Shown: positions 31,437 through 43,456 of the stretch, one piece after another
Numbering within the stretch: the stretch's first letter is position 1
Layout of the letters: every line of letters begins with the position of its first letter
Assembly: GCA_963978895.1 (NCBI GenBank)
Contig: OZ022240.1
Span: forward strand, 7,917,550 to 7,981,549
Length of the DNA stretch: 64,000 bases
Reading direction: 5' to 3'
Source of the DNA: Erpobdella octoculata
Lineage: Eukaryota; Annelida; Clitellata; Hirudinida; Erpobdellidae
The notes under the pieces: generated by a model
Told to the model about the DNA's origin: nothing
Seen by the model: the letters and a program-made list of their open reading frames with translations, nothing else
Databases searched by the model: none
Made by a program: the position numbers and the translations under genes

Positions 31437-31949
31437 GGCATCTACTATAACCAGCCAATTGGTTCAAAAAAAAATTCATGGCGTAATCCAGATGCATTCT
31501 GTCCCAAGGCTTTTCAGGAATCATCCACGGGTGATTCATCATCTTTGGTGGCTTGTTTTGCTGTTCAGCACAAGAACTACATGAACGACTTAAATTTTCA
31601 ATATCGTTGTCAATTCGAGGCCAATAAACTATAGTTCTTGCTAAACGCTTCATTTTTTGCATTCCGAAGTGTCCTGTATGTAACAATTCTAAAATTCTGC
31701 CGCGTAATTTCTTTGGTATCACAATTCTCGCTCCAAAGAGTAAACAACCACTTTCTGTTGAAAGAGAATCAGAAAGTTTCTCATACAGTTTTAATTCCGG
31801 TTGCATGATTCTGTGAGGCCAGCCGTCTCTCACAAATCGTATCACTGTAGAGATAACAGGATCTTTACTTGACTCTTTTGATAACAGTCTGGAATTGGAC
31901 ATATGTTGGCTGATTGTGTTAATAACGCAAACTGTTGAAACATCTGCAT
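31437..31949 (-). pseudogene. Gypsy 1 integrase-finger fragment at the duplication junction, copy 1
   Basis: Matches 5807-6317 of Gypsy 1 in the same orientation at about 98-99%. It encodes the RNase H tail, the HTGHFGM/CSSCAEQQ finger and the start of the integrase core (HLDYAMNFF). It joins a Helitron-like repeat on the left through shared bases TAGGCATCTAC-like and P450 intron 4 on the right. Confidence 0.92.
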
Positions 31950-32454
31950 TATACACATTATACATATCCGGTGACAGTATTAAGTGCCCAGCACAAAAGT
32001 TTTAAAAAGTGCTGGAACAATAAGCATGTCCACTATTTTTGATTTTCAAATGTAGCTTGAAATCTTTTATATCAACTTCAAAAGATTCTAAATTATTTGT
32101 TTTAAAACCTTCAATAAAGTGATTTATTTCAAATTTCAGTAAAATAAATGACTATATTGAAATTGTTGAAGAAGAAGCAGCACTTGTGTTTCGCCGCAGT
32201 TTGTGAGTTATTTAAAACAATAACTTGGAAACAATAAAAAAAGAAAAAATTTGGGAAAATCAAATTTGTTCAAATGATTTACTTATTTCCTCAGTTGTCC
32301 ATGGCAGTATTTTGATTTCATCTATCTGCTCTCAAACGACGGCAAGAAATTCCTAAAAAATGCCGATTATATTCATAAATTTTCCGAGCGATTCATTCGA
32401 GAAAGAAAACATATAATCGAGGTAAGGAAATTATAGTTCCGTTATCTTCTTACT

Positions 32455-33648
32455 CACACACTCACTCACTCACTCACTCACTCACTCACTCACTCACTCA
32501 CTCACTCACTCACTCACTCACTCACTCACTCACTCACTCACTCACTCACTCACTCACTCACTCACTCACTCACTCACTCACTCACTCACTCACTCACTCA
32601 CTCACTCACTCACTCACTCACTCACTCACTCACTCACTCACTCACTCACTCACTCACTCACTCACTCACTCACTCACTCACTCACTCACTCACTCACTCA
32701 CTCACTCACTCACTCACTCACTCACTCACTCACTCACTCACTCACTCACTCACTCACTCACTCACTCACTCACTCACTCACTCACTCACTCACTCACTCA
32801 CTCACTCACTCACTCACTCACTCACTCACTCACTCACTCACTCACTCACTCACTCACTCACTCACTCACTCACTCACTCACTCACTCACTCACTCACTCA
32901 CTCACTCACTCACTCACTCACTCACTCACTCACTCACTCACTCACTCACTCACTCACTCACTCACTCACTCACTCACTCACTCACTCACTCACTCACTCA
33001 CTCACTCACTCACTCACTCACTCACTCACTCACTCACTCACTCACTCACTCACTCACTCACTCACTCACTCACTCACTCACTCACTCACTCACTCACTCA
33101 CTCACTCACTCACTCACTCACTCACTCACTCACTCACTCACTCACTCACTCACTCACTCACTCACTCACTCACTCACTCACTCACTCACTCACTCACTCA
33201 CTCACTCACTCACTCACTCACTCACTCACTCACTCACTCACTCACTCACTCACTCACTCACTCACTCACTCACTCACTCACTCACTCACTCACTCACTCA
33301 CTCACTCACTCACTCACTCACTCACTCACTCACTCACTCACTCACTCACTCACTCACTCACTCACTCACTCACTCACTCACTCACTCACTCACTCACTCA
33401 CTCACTCACTCACTCACTCACTCACTCACTCACTCACTCACTCACTCACTCACTCACTCACTCACTCACTCACTCACTCACTCACTCACTCACTCACTCA
33501 CTCACTCACTCACTCACTCACTCACTCACTCACTCACTCACTCACTCACTCACTCACTCACTCACTCACTCACTCACTCACTCACTCACTCACTCACTCA
33601 CTCACTCACTTACTCACTCACTCACTCACTCACTCACTCACTCACTCA
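32455..33648. repeat. (ACTC)n array, copy 2
   Basis: About 1.2 kb of almost perfect ACTC with one TTAC variant near 33610. Same intron position as 11269-11558. Confidence 0.97.
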
Positions 33649-36072
33649 CGGCGCCAAAACATCGGCGGCAATAAAACGTCACGTTTCTTGCTTATGGATA
33701 TTTAAGCTTCATTGTGACTAGGATTTTGATCCGGTACATCAGAGTCAAACTCTACACAGTACTAGTACTGCATTGCTAAAGCTACATAATCGTTTGTTAC
33801 TAACAATTACTAACTATTTGACTATTCAACTTAATTGTATATACAAGTTTTGTGAATTGGATTTAAACTAATCAAATTTGCAGAAAAATCAAAACAATGG
33901 TCACATTGATTTTCTTGATATACTTTTAAAAGCCAGAGATGAAAATGGTCAAGGTCTGACCGATATTGAAATAAGAGAAGAAGTTGACACATTTTTGTTT
34001 GCAGGTTATTTTTTATGCACTATGATAAAATTTAAACGCAAATTTAAACCGAAATTGTAAATAAATTATTTGAAAAAATCTTTTTAAAACACGTTTTTGT
34101 AAACTAAAAAGAAGGTTCTTAAAATCTGAAAGTGTCATGAATTGACTGGATTCTTTTTTTCAGAAGATACGAGTCTCAAAAGCTATCCACTTAATTTATT
34201 TTTCGCTAATGCGTTCACATCTTTTTCTTTTTTTTTTTGTTTAATCCTAGAAAAAGTTGCGGATTTTGATCGTGAAACTTCCGTTTTGATTAACTCTGTT
34301 TATTCCAGCATATAAATATTTTGTTTATTTACATTGTGAAAAGGTCATGACACGACATCGTCTGCAATTTCTTGGACTTTATACTCATTAGCTTGTAATT
34401 CTCAATATCAAAAATTATGTCAGGAAGAAATTGACGCTGTTCTTGATGGTCGACCTGATGATACTTTAAATTGGTCACTTTTAAGTATTTTAAAATAAAT
34501 GTTATTTATTTTTTAATTTTTCTATTTGTTTTATTTTTAACTTGATTTATTATTTACTACAGGAATGATCTGCAAGATCTTCCTTACCTAACTATGTGTG
34601 TAAAAGAAACGCTTAGACAATACGCAACTGTCCCCATTGTTGAAAGAGAATTAGATCGACCCTTAGTAATAGATGGTATAGAACTTCCTGTGGGCGCTGT
34701 TATCTCAATAAATCTGCACAATCTTCATCACAACCCTCTCGTATGGGATGAACACGACGTAAGAAATGTCATTTTAATTTTGAAGTTTGCATACTAAATT
34801 AGTAAATGTAAACTTTTACCATTTCAGAAATATAATCCTGAACGTTTTGCTCCAGACAAAATCAAGAAAATGGATCCGTTCGCTTTTGTTCCTTTCTCAG
34901 CCGGCCCTAGATTATATGCTCGCACTTGCATATCCATGTTAAAAACTACTTTTTATAGCAATTTCTTTTTTTTTATAAATAGAAACTGCATTGGTCAAGC
35001 ATTTGCAATGGAAGAAATAAAAATTGTTCATGGAAGGGTTTTGAGGAAGTAAGTCCTTGTACGATTGTCATTGTGATTTTACCAGTACTCAAATGAGTAT
35101 TGGTCAACGCTCATTCACCCGGCAGCTCTAATAATAAAATATTGTTTGGAAACTTTGGGGATCAGTCATTCATGTCATTTAATAATGTACACTTTTTGGT
35201 AAAAGCTTGTTACTTATAGCGACTTTTATATATGTCCATCCTCGGGATCCTCGTCTGATAAAATAAGTTGCTTTACGAACTAGTGACTGAAAATCTCATA
35301 GATCCATCAAAAACCAAAATATGCAACCCTAACCAGCCAAAGCACAGTATGGTATTCTATCAAAGGGGAGAAACTAAAAAGGGTGAATGCTAAAAAAAGG
35401 CGCACGTTAATATGGGCGAAAATGAAAAAGGCGAACGTCAAAAAGGTGAAAATAAGGTTGTATTATTTTATATGAAATGTTATAATTTATAACTTAACCA
35501 GTTGAGATACTCGCCATTGCCTGGTTCTAACTTTTTCTCTTTTTTTTTTATATCACACATACACAAATACACAAACAATCTTCTGTCTTGCTTCTGCTAT
35601 ATCCCTTTCTTTCTTTATTTCTATCTCTCTTTCTCTTACACACAAACACACACTCATAAAATTCTTTGTCTCTTCTCAGCTATCTCGCTTTCTTCCTTTC
35701 TCCTTCTTTGACGGCGCCTTAATGATATGACCTTTTCAGAAATGTTTCTAAAAGAATAAACTTTTTTTTCGAAAAATGGTCGATGGCCGATTAGTTCATC
35801 AAAACAATTCACATTAAAGACAATATGCTTAATTAATTTATCTTCAGTTTGCAAAAGATTGTTTAGGTTATATTATAAACTAACTAGCCGGACCGGTCTC
35901 TGCTACATAACTGTAACAATTAATTGTTTATAAACAATTTAAAACTACGATCTTGATCCAGACGTCTTGAATTTGGTTTTATGCATCTAGATCTAGATCG
36001 CTGTTTAAAATGTTTATAAACAATTAATTTTACTGTTTATAAACAATAAATTTAAACTTTTTCTAATAACAG

Positions 36073-36180
36073 ATTTACGTTCAGTCCGAAGGCCAACCAC
36101 AAGCCAAACAAAATTTGGCTGGTGTTATGAAATCTTCAAACGGAATACATTTGAAAGTTTCGGAAAGAATAATTCACTAA
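36073..36180 (+). pseudogene. P450 terminal exon with a 1-base frameshift
   Basis: After acceptor TAATAACAG the phase from exon 11 gives KFTFSPKANHKPN. In another frame it continues QNLAGVMKSSNGIHLKVSERIIH and a TAA at 36178. CYP4 proteins end RF...PKPELVLRSxNGIHLKV, so both parts are the expected C-terminus. Loss of one base in the CCAAACAAAA run near 36107-36113 explains the shift. Confidence 0.8.
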
Positions 36181-37033
36181 TCCTAAAAAAAGTTGCGGCA
36201 TTTGACCGTGAAACTTCTGTTTTGATTAAATCTGTTTATTCCAGCATATAAATATTTTGTTCTAATATTTCATGCTGGCATTAATGATATTATTAAACTT
36301 CATCACTAATCTGAGACTTCCAAGTAATAACGTTATAAGCATAGATGGGACCAAAACATTTTTTCAAGACCGAGACATTGACTTTACATACCAAAGCAAA
36401 ACCGAGACAAGACAATTGAATTTTATTCCAATACCGAGACAAGACATTGAACCTCCAAGACCAAAACAAGACGAAACATTAACTTAACAGACCAAGACAA
36501 GACAATTGCTTATTTGCCCAAAATATCAAATGAAATTTTTTTTAAATTTCTCATATTATTGCTTGCTTGATTGTTTGAATGTTTCCAAACCTTAAAATTG
36601 AAAATTAACTAACTTCCCGTTATCAAATCGAGTTGAAATTTGAATTCTAAGATTGCTAATTATGACAATGCATTCTATTAATGTTTGAAAATGTTTTGAA
36701 AAAAATTGTAATTAAAAATAATAATTATTCATGTTTTAGAACAACAAATACAATTAAATAAATGTTTGCCTATATACATTCAAAAATGTCGTTTTAAAAT
36801 AAAAATTGCAATAAATGAAAAGCCGGCAAATCCTGAAATATAAGAAATTTTTAAATAAAAACTCGTGTATTACGCTTATTTATTTAAATTTCTTAGATTA
36901 ACTTCACCGCGTTCTTGCTTGCTTTAGTGTTAGCAAGCCTTGAAAGTGAAAATTAACTAACTTCTCATCCTCCATTGCATTCTATAAAAGTTTTAAAAAA
37001 ATGAAAGAAAATTTGTTATTAAAAAAATTATTA
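36181..37033. other. P450-intron-like repeats downstream of the terminal exon
   Basis: 36181-36260 matches the intron before exon 8 (12155-12235). 36350-36500 is a GACCGAGACAAGAC-type short tandem repeat. 36541-36960 matches pieces of P450 intron 2. No gene is seen. Confidence 0.55.
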
Positions 37034-37970
37034 GGGGAAAGTGGGGTATTATGGGGTACTTAACAAAAAAATATAATTTAAACCATATTATAGTGGCAGA
37101 AATTTAATTTTTTTTTTCTGTATACCAAGCAGACATATTACTATGAGTTAATGAAACATTTAAGCAAATATGATTTCGTCTTTTAAAAAATAATTGAATA
37201 AAGTGAACCATTCAAGTACCCCATATTACCCACTAGAGGTGGGGTAATATGGGGTACTTGAATGTTAGGTATGTTCCAGCTTTCATTAAACCTAAATATA
37301 ACAAGGACAACAAAAGTAATTGTTATAAAACAATATTGTATTAATAAAACAATAACATAAGTAATAAAAACATTTTTAAAATATTAAATGAGGGTCACTG
37401 TAGATGTTGACTCTGGGCTCCGTATTGTAAGTTTTGCATAATTACGTGGCATCTGAAAAGATAATAAAGCAGCATAAAGTAATGACATAATAAAATAAAG
37501 ATAACAGATCAATGATGAAATGCGTGTAAAAAGTAAAGAAATCCTGAATATGGTAATATGGGGTGTACCCCATATTACCCCAGCCCAGATACCCCATATT
37601 ACCCAACAGCATACCACGAATAAAATCTGTAAAATTTTGGCAAATCAACATTGTAGCGGCTGATAATTAAAAACACTGTTAAAGTATATTCCAAAAAAAT
37701 AGAAATTCACAATGTTTAGAAAATATCTTACTTTTTCTCTCTTTTATGCGTAGAGAAACACAGTTGATGGAACTTAACAGAAAACGTTAAAAAATGATTT
37801 CTAATCTATTACGTAAACTCGTAAACAAAATTGCTTAATCAGCTATGCGGCAGAGTTACATAACCAATACGACCATAGATCGCTAATTAAATATTCTTAT
37901 AACGCTGTTCTTATAATATAAAGGTGGGTACCCCATATTACCCGAGGCCCCATATTACCCCGCTTTCCCC
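37034..37970. mobile_element. Non-autonomous TIR element rich in GGGGTAATATGGGG
   Basis: Bounded by GGGGAAAGTGGGGTATTATG and its near complement ending CCCCGCTTTCCCC, flanked by TA. Internal copies of TACCCCATATTACCC occur in both orientations, and 37213-37260 is a near-perfect hairpin. No transposase frame. The TA flank suggests a Tc1/mariner-like target, which is tentative. Confidence 0.65.
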
Positions 37971-38529
37971 TATTTATGATTTAAAACAAAAACAAATCAA
38001 ATTTAATTAAACCAATTTTTGCATATATAAATTCAAAAAATGTTTTAAAAGACAAATTTGCAATAAATGAAAAAACCTCGTTCAATACAGAAAGTAAAAA
38101 CAGATATAACAGTTTTCAATTATTTCATTTGAAAAACATTAGTGTTTCTAGCTGTAGGTAAGTCAGACATTTTGTTTGTATGAGGTTTCATAATTAACCC
38201 ACTCTTAGAAAAATGTGTGCTATGGTATCAGTGGTAGCTGGAACACACCATGACTTAAAAACAAAGGCCATAACAATTTGAACTCGCAATTTTTGCACAC
38301 TTTTATTACACTTAACTTCTCTGTCTGTCTATGGTCAACATTTTTGAATTGATTTTTTAACAATTTTTAGACAAGTTAGAACTTTGAAACTCTTAGCATA
38401 GACTTTAGCCACCCGCCAAAACAATATCCAATAGTTTTCTAAGCGATTTAATCATTATTTCAAATAATTTTAATATTTATTTTATTACAGTTTTAAAATT
38501 ATTTGCTAGATGGCGCTAGCGTCGATTAA

Positions 38530-38820
38530 ATAAACTTTTAGGTATATTAATCATGACTATGACAAAAACTTTTGGTACACAACAACATCGAAAAATCATT
38601 TTATTTTTTCGACGCATTAGAGCCGGGAGAAAAAGTACAAAATGAAATGGAAATAATTTTTCAAAGGTTTGTCGTCAAATTAAATACTACGCACTTTAAT
38701 GTTGATCTGGGTATAACTCCATTTTTTCATAGTTCCCCACTGCCAAAAACTCCCTACCAGAACGATGGCGATAATTGTAGAAGTTATTCATCTTCAGGCT
38801 TATACGTTGAGAAAATCTAA
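38530..38820 (+). pseudogene. Possible Ulp1-like cysteine protease fragment
   Basis: An 82-codon frame (38572-38820) reads SFYFFDALEPGEK and then PLPKTPYQNDGDNCRSYSSS. A YFYDSL segment followed by a PxQxNGxxCGxY segment is the hallmark of the catalytic end of C48 (Ulp1/SENP) proteases, which several DNA transposons carry. Here the region around the cysteine reads DNCRSY, and no histidine/aspartate half is seen, so it is a weak and decayed match. Confidence 0.35.
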
Positions 38821-39114
38821 ATGAACCATTTGATTCCGAAAAAAAGTGCATTGATAAAATCTTTCTTTCCTTGGACCTTATTAGCGCCAATTATTGTTTG
38901 TATGGTGAACCGAATGAGCCTGTTGGTGGAAGCAACCGGGCAAAACGGAATTGCAATTGAAAAATTCCATCCAAAACTGTTTTAAATTTTAAAATAATTT
39001 TTATCGAAAAGATGGATTCATCAAAAATGTACAAAATTAATGTTAACAAATGAGGGATTTAAAAAGCAAATGTATACACATGTGAGCTCTGATTATATTT
39101 TTACAAACTTTTAT

Positions 39115-39360
39115 TTAGGTTACAATCTCTGTTTGTGTGTGTGTGTGGCTTTCACTGTACGCAAATCTTGCAAGTAAAATTAAACCATCTTTTCGACTAG
39201 CTAGAAAGCTGAAACTTTATATTGGATGACAATGACAATACACGATTAAATTAAAAAAAAAAAAAGAACATTTTTTGTATTTCTAAATCGAGTGTATTTG
39301 AAATTAAAGTTTGTGTTAAAAACTCGTTTTTACCTCTACTTGTTTAGACATCTACTTAAC
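39115..39360. repeat. Relative of the arms of the hAT at 9827
   Basis: TGTACGCAAATCTTGCAAGTAAAATTAAACC and the following CTAGAAAGCTGAAACTTTATATTGG-like sequence match 9875-9960 with gaps. No terminal repeats are seen here. Confidence 0.6.
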
Positions 39361-39779
39361 TTGACTTCTTTGTCTGTCTGTCTGTCGTCAAATTTTGCAA
39401 TCGATTTTAAACTAGCTTCCCGATGAGCTAAAGACTTAAAAATTTGAACATACCTCCGAACTGACTAACAATGCATTCAATCAAATTTTCGGATCGATTG
39501 GATAAAATTTAATTAAATAAAAATTTGGGAAATTTTCGTCGAACTATTTGTCTATGCTAAAATACTCGTTGTTTAGTTGAGCTAATATTTGGTGTACTGA
39601 ATTTTCGTCGATGACAATGTCATTTTATTAAATTTTCCTTATTAATTGGACAAAATTTAAATGAAATATAAAATAAAAATAATTAAAATTTTGAAAAAGT
39701 AAAAATGTTCTTCAAAAGGTTTTTTTCTAATCCCGCCCTGTGTAACTTATACTCACTATCTTTTAAAGTTAATAAAGAT

Positions 39780-39900
39780 CACACCACAATTTTATTGGTT
39801 TGGTTATTAACACACACACACACACACACGCACGCACACACACACACACACACACATACACACACAGTCACACGCACGCACACGCACCCACACACTGTAT
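39780..39900. repeat. (CA)n microsatellite with CACG variants
   Basis: About 120 bp of CA dinucleotides with CG and TA variants. Confidence 0.95.
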
Positions 39901-40137
39901 AAAATCTTTGTCTTCATTAAGTTGCACGTTGCAGTGAATCGACCCCCAAAATGTGATTCACGCGACAAATCAGGTTTATCGATTATTAAAACAATCTTAA
40001 TATCTAAATTATGTCAAATTGACTCAAATCAGCTTGAGGACTTCCCAAAGCATGTAAATAAAACCCTGGCAAAAAGTTTAAAAAAAATTATAATTTACAC
40101 GAAAAACAACCTTAACATTTTTTATTACTTCTTAAAT

Positions 40138-40362
40138 ACTAGCAGTGCCCGTAGCGGCTTCGCTCGCATGAACCGTGCATCCATAGGTGTCGGCTCGGCC
40201 GGTCGACAACTTGGCCCAGCCCGTTTCAAAATCAAAATTCCTGGCCCAGCACGGCCCGTTTTTACAGGCCTAGAAATTCTATATACTTGATGAAAAACTT
40301 CGGCCCGTCCCACCTTGATTTCAGGTTTAGCCCGTTTCGTCTGAAGACCCTAAAATCACTAT
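40138..40362 (-). mobile_element. Inverted Helitron-like end fragment
   Basis: Starts ACTAGCAGTGCCCGTAGCGG like 30053 and continues with GGCCCGT-rich sequence, truncated where the 110-bp flank repeat resumes at 40363. Confidence 0.6.
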
Positions 40363-40536
40363 ATTATAAACTAACTAGCCGGACCGGTCTCTACTACATA
40401 ACTGTAACAATTAATTGTTTATAAACAATTTAAAACTACGATCTTGATCCAGACGTCTTGAATTTGGTTCTTTTTATTTTTCAAGAAGAATCCAGATACC
40501 AAATTTCAAAATCTCCTCATTTTTAGTTTTCGTACA

Positions 40537-41318
40537 AGCGGAGATACCCGGCGTTGCCCGGGTTTTTTAGAGGTTTTTCTAATGTTTGTCTCTTTCTCTC
40601 CCGTTTCCTTTCCCACCTGCTTTCCCACTCCTGTTCGCTTTCCCGTTTTCGGTCGTTTACCCGCTGCCGGTCGCTTTCCCGCTCCCGGTCACTTTCCCGC
40701 TTCCGGTCGCTTTCCCGCTCCCGGTCGCTTTCCCGCTCCCGGTCGCTTTCCCGTTCCCGGTCGCTTTCCCGTTCCCTGTCGCTTTCCCGTTCCCGGTCGT
40801 TTTCCCGTTCCCGGTCGCTTTCCCGTTCCCGGTCGCTTTCCCGTTCCCGTTCGCATTCCCGTTCCCGGTCATGCTTGCTCTCCCATTCCCGGTCACGGTT
40901 GCTCTCCCGTTCACGCTCATTTTTTCTTTTCCATTCTTTCATAACTTCTGTTAGTCTATAAAACGTAAAATAGATTTGCTAAGACTATATATATATATAT
41001 ATATGAATGTTTGTGGGTTAGTTTGTTTATTATAGAAACGGGAAAGCGACACGGAACGGACAGCGAGCGGGAACGGAAAAGCAAGCGTGAGCGGGAATGG
41101 GAGAGCAAACGTGAGCGGGAAAGCGACCGGGAGTGGTAAAGCGACCGGGAGCGGGAAAGCGACCGGGAGCGGGAAAGCGACCGGCATCGGGAAAACGACC
41201 GATAACGGGAAAGCGAACAGGAGTGGGAAAGCAGGTGGGAAAGGAAACGGGAGAGAAAGAGACAAAACATTAGAAAAACCTCTAAAAAACCTGGGCATCG
41301 CCGGGTATCTCCGCTAGT
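40537..41318. mobile_element. Palindromic minisatellite element, copy 2
   Basis: AGCGGAGATACCC ... GGGTATCTCCGCTAGT with 18-bp GCTTTCCCG(C/T)TCCCGGTC arms and the same centre as 13953-14827. There are fewer repeat units on both arms than in copy 1. Confidence 0.7.
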
Positions 41319-41806
41319 ACATACATAAACACACACTCAGACACACATACATGCACATACACATACATACATACACACATGCATACGCACATACATATAT
41401 ATATAGTTCCCGCTCGCTCACCCGCTCCGCTCCGCTCATTTTGTGACGGATTTCAAAAAATTTTTTTATTTTTTTTTCCCATTGACTCTCAAGGTTGTGT
41501 GAAAATTTCATTACGATCGGATGAATGGTGTAGCAATGCATAAAGGACATTAACATATATACATATATACATATATACAAATATTCATTTTTATATATAT
41601 AGATATATATATATATATATATATACTATTATTTGTTTTGCAATTTATATATAACAGTTTTTTATATCAGACTCAAGCTGCATTTTTATTATATCATTGC
41701 TTAAATATTGTTGGAAAATGAGCTTTGCAAAATTAATCTGGACAACAAAACATATACATTGTTTTGATTTATACCAATTATTTGCAAATCATAACACGCT
41801 TAAAAA
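41319..41806. other. Spacer before LRR gene copy 2
   Basis: ACAC/ACAT-rich, the TGACTCTCAAGGTTGTGTGA segment (41480) and a TA run; it lacks the hAT found in copy 1. The short upstream ORF overlapping the LRR start is conserved (ATG at 41718). Confidence 0.6.
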
Positions 41807-43456
41807 ATGAATGGTCATCTACAACATCCTTTATTGCTGAAAATGTTATGCACAGATTTTGTTTTATTCAATTTTAAGGAAACTTTTCTCGAACCGTCTA
41901 CTGAGATAAAATGTCTTCCTTTTAAAGTTAAAAATTGTGTAAAACTGTCTTCTCATGCTTTTGGAGAAATAATTTCAAAAAGTATAAAAGCAGGAATGGA
42001 ACTAAAGCCAGAGTTTATCATTCCATTTTTCTTGAAATTTGATTCATATCAGGAATTATTTCTTAGAGATTTTAAAATCAATCACTTTTTCCATCCTTTA
42101 AAAACCATTTTAAGCAAAAGAAATCTTACTAGTTTTTCTTTCACTGGAGCATCTAGTTATGCTGATATTAAACAAAATAAATATAAGCGAATGGTAAGAT
42201 TGTATAAGCAATTTTTTAAAAATCCAGTTTTGTCTTCTAACTTAGAAGATTTAGAATTAGAAATTAATTGTCGCCTTATAACAACCTATTGCAAAATAGA
42301 AATGAACAATGTGTGGTTGTGTCCTAAATTACTTCGACTTTCTCTGTGTTGTGTATGTAAGGATAGATTCAATACTGAAAAAGATTTAATTGAAATTTTT
42401 AAAATTGAATTTCCTGCTGCAAAATTAAAAACTTTATCTATATCTGGCTGCGGGTATGCAAAAAAAACAATAAGCAAGTTTTATAGTTTTGTCAGTCTTC
42501 AGAAATTGGCTATAAGTACATCCGTTGGTGAATCATTAGAAGAATTGGTTAATTCCATATCGTATCTTTCCAATTTAACGATGCTTGACATGAGTAGAAA
42601 CAGCTGTTTTAGGGTAATTAATGAATGGAATCTACAGTTAATATACAAAATGATAGACAAATTACCTGATTTATTTTATTTAGATATAAGTAATTTAGGC
42701 GTTGTGTTTGAAAGATCTGTCACGTGGACTCATCCAAGAAGATTTCATTATTTAGGACTGCGGTTTAATTATTCTCAAGACTCAAATGAATATATTGAAT
42801 TTTTTTCAAACATTAACTCCGAGGTTATAAGTAACTTCCACACAATTGATGGAATAGTAGCGTCAATGAAAAGTGTTTTTTGGGACATGAAAAAGTTTGA
42901 AACAGTCCTTCGTTGCTTGTTGACATTTACAACAAAAAAACAAAATAATTCAAATATAAAAGCAAAACTTCCAATTATTTATGAGTTTTTATATCATGGA
43001 TTATATTATCACAATCCTAAACATATCTCGGGGCGAGAATATTTAGATTTATTTTGTAATTTATCCGAAATAAGCCTAAAAAATTCTGAACTAAAAAGGT
43101 TTATAAAAATAATATTGAATTCCAGAAACAGTGGCGAGTGGATATATGAGCTAATCGAGACAGAGACTCTGAATGATCTGTTATGGAAAGAACTATTATT
43201 ATCAAATCACGGTTGGATCCCATTTCTTTTCTCACACGACCGAAATGATGTTATTTGGAAGAATCATATGCCCTATCATCTTATGACTGCATATGAAAAG
43301 TATTACGAATTTACCAAATGTATCATTCCAGATTTTGATAATATCATAAAAGCCGTTGAATCAATTCCAGTAAATGAATTTCAAAAAGACAAAGTAAAAC
43401 GTTTTTTAGACAGACATAAAAAACTGAAACAAGAAATTGAAAATAAAAATAATTGA
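41807..43456 (+). CDS. Leucine-rich-repeat protein, possibly ZYG11/ZER1-like, copy 2
   Basis: Predicted protein is 549 aa, the same length as the ORF at 18573, and I found no residue difference between the two. LRR strands and helical C-terminus as described for copy 1. The surrounding repeats and the P450 fragments differ by about one base per hundred, so full identity over 1650 bp suggests either very recent exchange or constraint. No intron, signal peptide or membrane segment. Followed by an AATAAA-like signal at 43589 just before the ATGT array. Confidence 0.6.
   Translation: MNGHLQHPLLLKMLCTDFVLFNFKETFLEPSTEIKCLPFKVKNCVKLSSHAFGEIISKSIKAGMELKPEFIIPFFLKFDSYQELFLRDFKINHFFHPLKTILSKRNLTSFSFTGASSYADIKQNKYKRMVRLYKQFFKNPVLSSNLEDLELEINCRLITTYCKIEMNNVWLCPKLLRLSLCCVCKDRFNTEKDLIEIFKIEFPAAKLKTLSISGCGYAKKTISKFYSFVSLQKLAISTSVGESLEELVNSISYLSNLTMLDMSRNSCFRVINEWNLQLIYKMIDKLPDLFYLDISNLGVVFERSVTWTHPRRFHYLGLRFNYSQDSNEYIEFFSNINSEVISNFHTIDGIVASMKSVFWDMKKFETVLRCLLTFTTKKQNNSNIKAKLPIIYEFLYHGLYYHNPKHISGREYLDLFCNLSEISLKNSELKRFIKIILNSRNSGEWIYELIETETLNDLLWKELLLSNHGWIPFLFSHDRNDVIWKNHMPYHLMTAYEKYYEFTKCIIPDFDNIIKAVESIPVNEFQKDKVKRFLDRHKKLKQEIENKNN

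Larger units (their letters stand above)
10762..31953. repeat. Segmental duplication unit, copy 1
   Basis: Sequence from about 10762 recurs almost unchanged from 31954 and 61454. Shared landmarks in copies 1 and 2, in the same order: P450 exons 5-11, (ACTC)n, minisatellite palindrome, LRR gene, (ATGT)n, TTCGGG hAT, LINE remnant, ZMYM1-type hAT, integrase remnant, GC-rich minisatellite and Gypsy fragment. Differences are mainly discrete insertions or deletions, with roughly 1% scattered substitutions. Confidence 0.95.
32140..36180 (+). pseudogene. CYP4-like P450, copy 2 (exons 5-12 only)
   Basis: Exons: 32140-32202, 32295-32421, 33884-34004, 34344-34473, 34563-34758, 34828-34910, 34983-35048 and terminal 36073-36180. 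It repeats exons 5-11 of copy 1 with a few substitutions (WQH to WQY, a T to A change at the end of AGHDTTSST, LYN to LHN). The first four exons are missing because the duplication starts in intron 4, so no anchor or start exists. The AT donor after exon 10 (34911) is shared with copy 1. The terminal exon is present only here but has lost one base. Confidence 0.88.

Noticed and set aside
36272..36487. 71-codon ORF after the P450 terminal exon
   Set aside because: It is a translation of GACCGAGACAAGAC-type tandem repeats with no family signal.
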